A DNA stretch of 64,000 nucleotides. Source: Couchioplanes azureus. Lineage in GTDB: Bacteria > Actinomycetota > Actinomycetes > Mycobacteriales > Micromonosporaceae. Made by a program: the position numbers and the translations under genes. The notes under the pieces are model-generated. The model ran no database searches, was not told the DNA's origin, and was given only the letters and a program-made list of their open reading frames with translations. Of this stretch, positions 60,544 to 64,000 are shown one piece after another. The stretch covers positions 62,001 to 126,000 of the forward strand of contig NZ_BMQY01000002.1 of assembly GCF_014648355.1 (NCBI RefSeq). Reading direction: 5' to 3'. Each line of letters begins with the position of its first letter. Position 1 is the first letter of the stretch.

Positions 60544-61367
60544 TCAGGACTCGCAGTCGCGGACGAAGTCGGGCTCGTCGGCGCGGCACTTGTCGGTGCC
60601 GTCGCCGCCGTCGGCGACGTCGCCCGGGTTCCCGTCCGCCACGTCGATCGCGTCGTCGCCGCCGCGGCCGAACAGGCTGACGAGGGCCTTCCCGCCGACG
60701 AGAACGTCGTCGTAGTCCGTACCGTGGATCGTTTCCACCTCGGAGAGGTTGTCGTTCTCGCCGGCGACGCCGTCGTTCGCCACACCGTCGAGGGAGACCC
60801 GCACGGCCTCGCGGCGGTACTGGAAGTCGACGAGGTCTGTGCCGTAGCCACCCACGAGGGTGTCACCGGCGTCGGCGTCGCCATCCAGGGAGAACGTGTC
60901 GTCGGCGTAGCCACCGGAGGCGATGTCGGCGCCCGTCCCGTCGCTGATCCAGTCGTCCCCACCGGCGCCGTCGATCGTGTCGTTGCCCGCGTCGCCGACG
61001 AGCTTGTCGTCGCCCTCCCGGCCGTCGATCTTGTCGTTGCCCCGGGAGCCGTCGAGCCAGTTGGCCTCGTCGTTGCCGGTGAGGACGTCCGCGTACGGGG
61101 TGCCCGTCACATGCTCGACATCGCGCTGGACGTTGTCGAACTCGTCCAGGGCGCCGTCGCCGCTGAAGCCGTCCAGCTTCACGATGACGGAGGCCGCCCG
61201 GTTCAGGTAGTCGACGTGGTCATAGCCGTCGCCGCCCGACAGGTCGTCGGCTCCGTCCGCCCGATCTCCGCCGCGAGTGCGGGCGCGGGCACACCGACGA
61301 GGCCGGCGGCGACCACTGCGGCGGGGACGAGAAGCGTGCGGGCAAGGGCGACGGTCGGTCGCTGCAT
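60544..61367 (-). pseudogene. RTX calcium-binding protein, frame broken after signal peptide
   Basis: The ATG at 61367 follows GGGAG by six bases and opens a clean signal peptide (TLLVPAAVVAAGLVGVPAPALA). In that frame the sequence soon ends at a stop, whereas the long calcium-binding part (GGDGYDHVDY, RGNDKIDGREGDDKLVG, AGNDTIDGAGGDDWIS, GRGGDDAIDV) lies in another frame that begins to make sense at DGADDLSGG. The break is within about 61240-61262 and equals one missing or two extra bases. Hemolysin-type nonapeptide repeats bind calcium and fold outside the cell. Either a pseudogene or a base-call error. Confidence 0.75.
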
Positions 61368-61464
61368 GATTTCTCCCTCGAACGGACGTGCGGAGGTTGC
61401 ACGCGTACCGAGGCATTGTGGCCGGCGCCCTTTCGGTGACCTTTCGGTGCGGACGAGACGGAAC

Positions 61465-62997
61465 CTAGCCGGCGAGGACCTGGGCCTCCGTACGGCCGCT
61501 CTTCGTCCCGGACTTCTGCACCCGCACCAGGTCGAGGCGGCCGTCGCCGTTCCAGTCCGCGGTGAGGAAGACGTGCCGCTCGTCCGCCGCACCCCAGGCG
61601 GTGCGGGCCTGCACGAGATCGCGCCCGAAGCCGCGGGCGCCGTCGAGGACCCGGACGTCGGTCTTGCCGCTCCTGGTGCCGGACTTCTGCACCGCCACGA
61701 GGTCGAGCCGTCCGTCGCCGTTCCAGTCCGCCGTCGACAGCGCGTGCCGCTCGTCGGTCGTGCCCAGTGCGGTGGCGGTCTCCACCAGGGGCCGCTGGAA
61801 GCTCGCGGCACCGTCGAGGACCCGGATCTCGGTCTTCCGGCTCGCCGTGCCCGACTTCTGGATCACCACGAGGTCGAGGCGGCCGTCGGCGTTCCAGTCC
61901 GCCATCGAGAACGCGGGGCGCTCGTCGGTCGCCGCCAACGCCGTGGTGGTCTCGAGGAGGTAGCGCTGGAAGCCCGCGGCGCCGTCGATCACCCGCAGTT
62001 CGATCCGGCCGCTCGCGGTGCCCGACCGCTGCACCGCCACGAGATCGAGGCGGCCGTCGCCGTTCCAGTCCGCCATCGAGAACGCGTGCCGCTCGTCCGT
62101 GGCGCCCAGCGCGGTGCCCGTGTGCAGGAGCAGGTGCTGGAAGCTCGACGCCTGCTGGGGAAGGCTCGACGTCGCGTCCAGGATGAACAGCTCGGTGCGG
62201 CCGCTGCCGGTCCCGGAGCGCTGCACCACCACCAGATCGGGGCGGCGGTCGCCGTTCCAGTCGGCCATGGACATGTCGTGCCGGTTGTCGGCCGGCCCCT
62301 GGCCGGTCGCGGTCGCCATCAGCGAGCGCTGGAACGGCCCGGCCGGCTTGGCCGGCTTCGGCGGGGCGGCTTCCGGCCCGGCCGGGGCGGCCGCAGTGCC
62401 GCTCCGGTCGCGCCACAGCGCGGCCACGATCAGGTGGGCGTCGTGCTCCTCCGGGGCGTACGCCAGCGGAAAGGCCGAACCCTGCACCCGCTGGCAGATC
62501 TGTCCGATGTCGCCGCTCTGCCAGCTTCCCGCGGGGTGCTTGCGGATCATCGCGTTGAGGAAGGCGTGGGTGGCATGGCGCGGGTCCGCGAGCTGGCCGG
62601 GCTGGCCCCAGCCCTGCGACGGGCGCTGCTGGAAGAGCCCCAGGCTGTCGTGGTCGACCGCGACGGTGTAGTTGTGCAGGGTGCTCTCGGCGATGGCCGC
62701 GGTCACGGCGATCACCGCCGCCCGCTCACCCAGCCCGCGGGTCCGCACGTTGCTCACGATGGCGCGGGCACAGGAGATGTTGTAGCCGGTCACGGAGGCA
62801 CCGAGCCGCGGACCGTTCATCAGCGGCCGCAGCTGGTCCGCGATGGCCGTGTCCGCCGCGGCGACGCCGGCGGGCTGGCACGGTGCGGACGGGATCGCCG
62901 CCCGCGAGCTGCCGGCGTAGGCGAAGGCGGACGACAGCAGCGATCCCGCGGCGAGCACAGCGACCATCAGGGCGGGTCTCCGGCCCGGACGCCTCAT
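61465..62997 (-). CDS. Secreted muralytic-like domain fused to FG-GAP repeats
   Basis: About 510 residues. Signal peptide to about residue 30. Residues ~75-155 (VRTRGLGERAAVIAVTAAIAEST, HDSLGLFQQRPSQGWG) match the actinobacterial lysozyme/transglycosylase-like domain; the Glu in AAIAEST is the likely catalytic acid. After a Pro/Ala linker come five FG-GAP/VCBS-like repeats of about 57 residues, each with SMADWNGDGRLDLVAVQ and a calcium-binding DWNGDGRLD. Probable cell-wall hydrolase with a calcium-bound propeller for surface binding. Start at 62997 is chosen over 63006 from GAGGA spacing. Confidence 0.8.
   Translation of the reverse strand: MRRPGRRPALMVAVLAAGSLLSSAFAYAGSSRAAIPSAPCQPAGVAAADTAIADQLRPLMNGPRLGASVTGYNISCARAIVSNVRTRGLGERAAVIAVTAAIAESTLHNYTVAVDHDSLGLFQQRPSQGWGQPGQLADPRHATHAFLNAMIRKHPAGSWQSGDIGQICQRVQGSAFPLAYAPEEHDAHLIVAALWRDRSGTAAAPAGPEAAPPKPAKPAGPFQRSLMATATGQGPADNRHDMSMADWNGDRRPDLVVVQRSGTGSGRTELFILDATSSLPQQASSFQHLLLHTGTALGATDERHAFSMADWNGDGRLDLVAVQRSGTASGRIELRVIDGAAGFQRYLLETTTALAATDERPAFSMADWNADGRLDLVVIQKSGTASRKTEIRVLDGAASFQRPLVETATALGTTDERHALSTADWNGDGRLDLVAVQKSGTRSGKTDVRVLDGARGFGRDLVQARTAWGAADERHVFLTADWNGDGRLDLVRVQKSGTKSGRTEAQVLAG
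61468..62270 (-). repeat. Five tandem ~171-bp coding repeats
   Basis: The FG-GAP units recur in tandem with a period near 57 codons (first spacing 64). The middle copies are the most alike in sequence, suggesting recent homogenisation. Each carries the D-x-N-x-D calcium loop; the first has DRRPD in place of DGRLD and the third reads NADGRLD. Confidence 0.8.
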
Positions 62998-63163
62998 GCC
63001 GCACATCCTCGGCGGTGCAGGTCCTGAGGATGCGCCGCATCAACTGCCATGTTCCGGTCCCCTTGCCCGATGACGGTGTCGCTGCCCCAACCTGCCACAT
63101 GCGACGCCGGCAGGGAAGGACGGTCCGGCTGGGAGCTGGCTGAGAAGTTCATCCACTGTGCCG

Positions 63164-63625
63164 TCAGCCGGTCGCTGCTCCGGCCACGCGGTCCAGCTCC
63201 GCGGCCATCTCCCGCACCAGCGCGGTGAGGCCGACCGCCACGGCCTCCCGCTCCGCCGGGGTCAGGGCGGCGAGGATCCGCTCATGCCGTGCCCGCATCA
63301 CCGCGGCGACCTCGGCGGCGGTCCGCACGCCCGCCTCGGTGAGCCGCACCTGCGCGAAACGACGATTCGCCGGGTCCCGCTCCTTGGTCACCCAGCCCTT
63401 GGCGGCCAGGGCGTCGACCAGGCGACTGACCGTACTCTTCTCCAGGCCGAGGAAGTCTCCGAGCTCCCATTGCGAGGCTCGCCCGCGGGCATGCAGCTCC
63501 TGCAGCGTCATCGCCTCCGACAGCGAGGCGCCCAGGCCGGGAATCGCCCGGGTGGGGTCGAGGACGCCCCGCAGCCGGAACAGCAGCCCGAGACCTTGCC
63601 GCAGCGAGTCGGGTTCGTCCACCAC
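63164..63625 (-). CDS. MarR-family regulator
   Basis: About 153 residues. Winged helix RASQWELGDFLGLEKSTVSRLVDALAAKGWV with wing DPANRRFAQVRLTEAG and helical ends. The GTG at 63625 has GGAGG six bases before it and is preferred to the ATG at 63649, which sits inside an operator-like dyad without a ribosome site. Divergent from the molybdopterin oxidoreductase. Confidence 0.87.
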   Translation of the reverse strand: MVDEPDSLRQGLGLLFRLRGVLDPTRAIPGLGASLSEAMTLQELHARGRASQWELGDFLGLEKSTVSRLVDALAAKGWVTKERDPANRRFAQVRLTEAGVRTAAEVAAVMRARHERILAALTPAEREAVAVGLTALVREMAAELDRVAGAATG

Positions 63626-63642
63626 CCACGACCTCCACGGTT

Positions 63643-63654
63643 GTTGCATGCAAC
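63643..63654. promoter_or_regulatory. Operator dyad 1 of the MarR gene
   Basis: GTTGCATGCAAC, perfect 12-bp dyad just upstream of the MarR ribosome site. Same core as the dyad at 63681. Confidence 0.55.
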
Positions 63655-63680
63655 CATGCCGGGGCCACACCTCCGGCTGA

Positions 63681-63695
63681 GTTGCATGATACAAC
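63681..63695. promoter_or_regulatory. Operator dyad 2 overlapping the MarR -10
   Basis: GTTGCATGATACAAC, imperfect 15-bp dyad. On the minus strand it contains TATCAT (63691-63686), a good -10 for the MarR gene, so binding would block transcription. Confidence 0.5.
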
Positions 63696-63746
63696 CGTGG
63701 GCAGGGTCCCCTCGCCGGGAGGCGTCCGGCACGGGACAGCGCCACC

Positions 63747-64000
63747 ATGATCTTCGGCGTACGCTGCCGGGCCGGGGGGTGCGCGGTGGTGGGGGTTGTC
63801 GGCGGAAGCGACGCGACGCGGATTCGGACGGTGTGCTCGTACTGCGGTGTCGGATGTGGAATGGTGCTGGAGGTCGGCCCGGGCCCGGACGGGCGCCGCA
63901 CGGTGCTCAGAGCCGATGGTGACCGGGCGCATCCGGCGAACGCCGGCCGGTTGTGCGCCAAGGGCGCGACCAGCGCCGACCTGCTCGCCGCACCCGGGCG
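63747..64000 (+). CDS. Molybdopterin oxidoreductase, N-terminal part (nitrate reductase/formate dehydrogenase type)
   Basis: Runs off the right edge; only about 84 residues are visible. VCSYCGVGCGMVLEV and RLCAKGATSADLL form the N-terminal 4Fe-4S binding pattern (C-x2-C-x3-C...C) of the bis-MGD oxidoreductase family, closest in pattern to assimilatory nitrate reductases and soluble formate dehydrogenases. The first 28 residues are not conserved-looking; a GTG at 63786 may be the true start. Divergent from the MarR gene. Confidence 0.8.
   Translation, partial: MIFGVRCRAGGCAVVGVVGGSDATRIRTVCSYCGVGCGMVLEVGPGPDGRRTVLRADGDRAHPANAGRLCAKGATSADLLAAPG

Noticed and set aside
57994-63027. 1677-codon plus-strand open frame
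   Set aside because: It runs antisense through the STAND, RTX and FG-GAP genes, has Arg/Gly/Pro/Val shadow composition and no domain; GC-rich third positions of the real genes remove stops from this frame.

Overview
High-GC actinobacterial chromosome. The GC-rich third codon positions, frequent GTG and TTG starts, ATGA/GTGA stop-start overlaps, many secreted hydrolases and transcripts that look leaderless all fit a filamentous actinomycete; Micromonosporaceae (Actinoplanes-like) is my inference from style, not from a marker gene. I found no tRNA, rRNA, CRISPR array, insertion sequence, prophage or integrase.

Layout. 1-11.1 kb: a phosphoketolase broken by a frameshift and running off the left edge, a secreted protein of unknown function, a secreted M14 carboxypeptidase, a GGDEF diguanylate cyclase, a MarR plus conserved-hypothetical pair, a lipase-like hydrolase, a choice-of-anchor-B/LVIVD secreted protein, a secreted HLHP protein and a radical SAM/SPASM protein. 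11.3-18.2 kb: a DUF4142 protein, then an AraC regulator and a translationally coupled five-gene operon (acyl-CoA dehydrogenase, two SDRs, APH-type kinase, MDR reductase) that resembles split ACAD10/11 or Lva-type 4-hydroxy acid catabolism. Direct repeats of 21-bp period lie in front of the operon. 18.2-22.6 kb: purple-acid-phosphatase-like protein, thermolysin-type protease and a PEP mutase/isocitrate lyase-family enzyme.

22.9-31.7 kb is a mannan-use regulon: secreted GH26 mannanase, GH2 beta-mannosidase, a three-gene ABC importer without its own ATPase, a ROK repressor and a LacI-like protein that lacks its DNA-binding domain. The GH26 promoter and the importer promoter share the same operator, -35, spacer and -10. 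31.7-34.7 kb: divergent TetR/FAD monooxygenase pair and a secreted S1 protease.

35.0-41.7 kb is the most unusual segment: three different dynamin-like GTPases followed by a protein with a class III nucleotidyl-cyclase-like fold, all four joined by 4-base stop-start overlaps. It is my best candidate for an undescribed membrane-acting or defence system. 41.7-51.5 kb: secreted beta-propeller, FtsX-type ABC transporter divergent from a NarL-type two-component system, MarR/Old Yellow Enzyme pair with a clear operator, a decayed gene, and a secreted microbial transglutaminase co-translated with a small unknown protein.

51.6-64 kb: peptidase-MA-like membrane protein, secreted LppX-like protein, gamma-carbonic anhydrase and AGPS-like FAD oxidase divergent from a TetR, a deleted glycosidase remnant, a 57-residue small protein, a STAND NTPase with TPRs, a frameshifted RTX calcium-binding protein, a muralytic-like protein fused to FG-GAP repeats, a MarR with duplicated operators and the first part of a molybdopterin oxidoreductase (nitrate reductase or formate dehydrogenase type) at the right edge.
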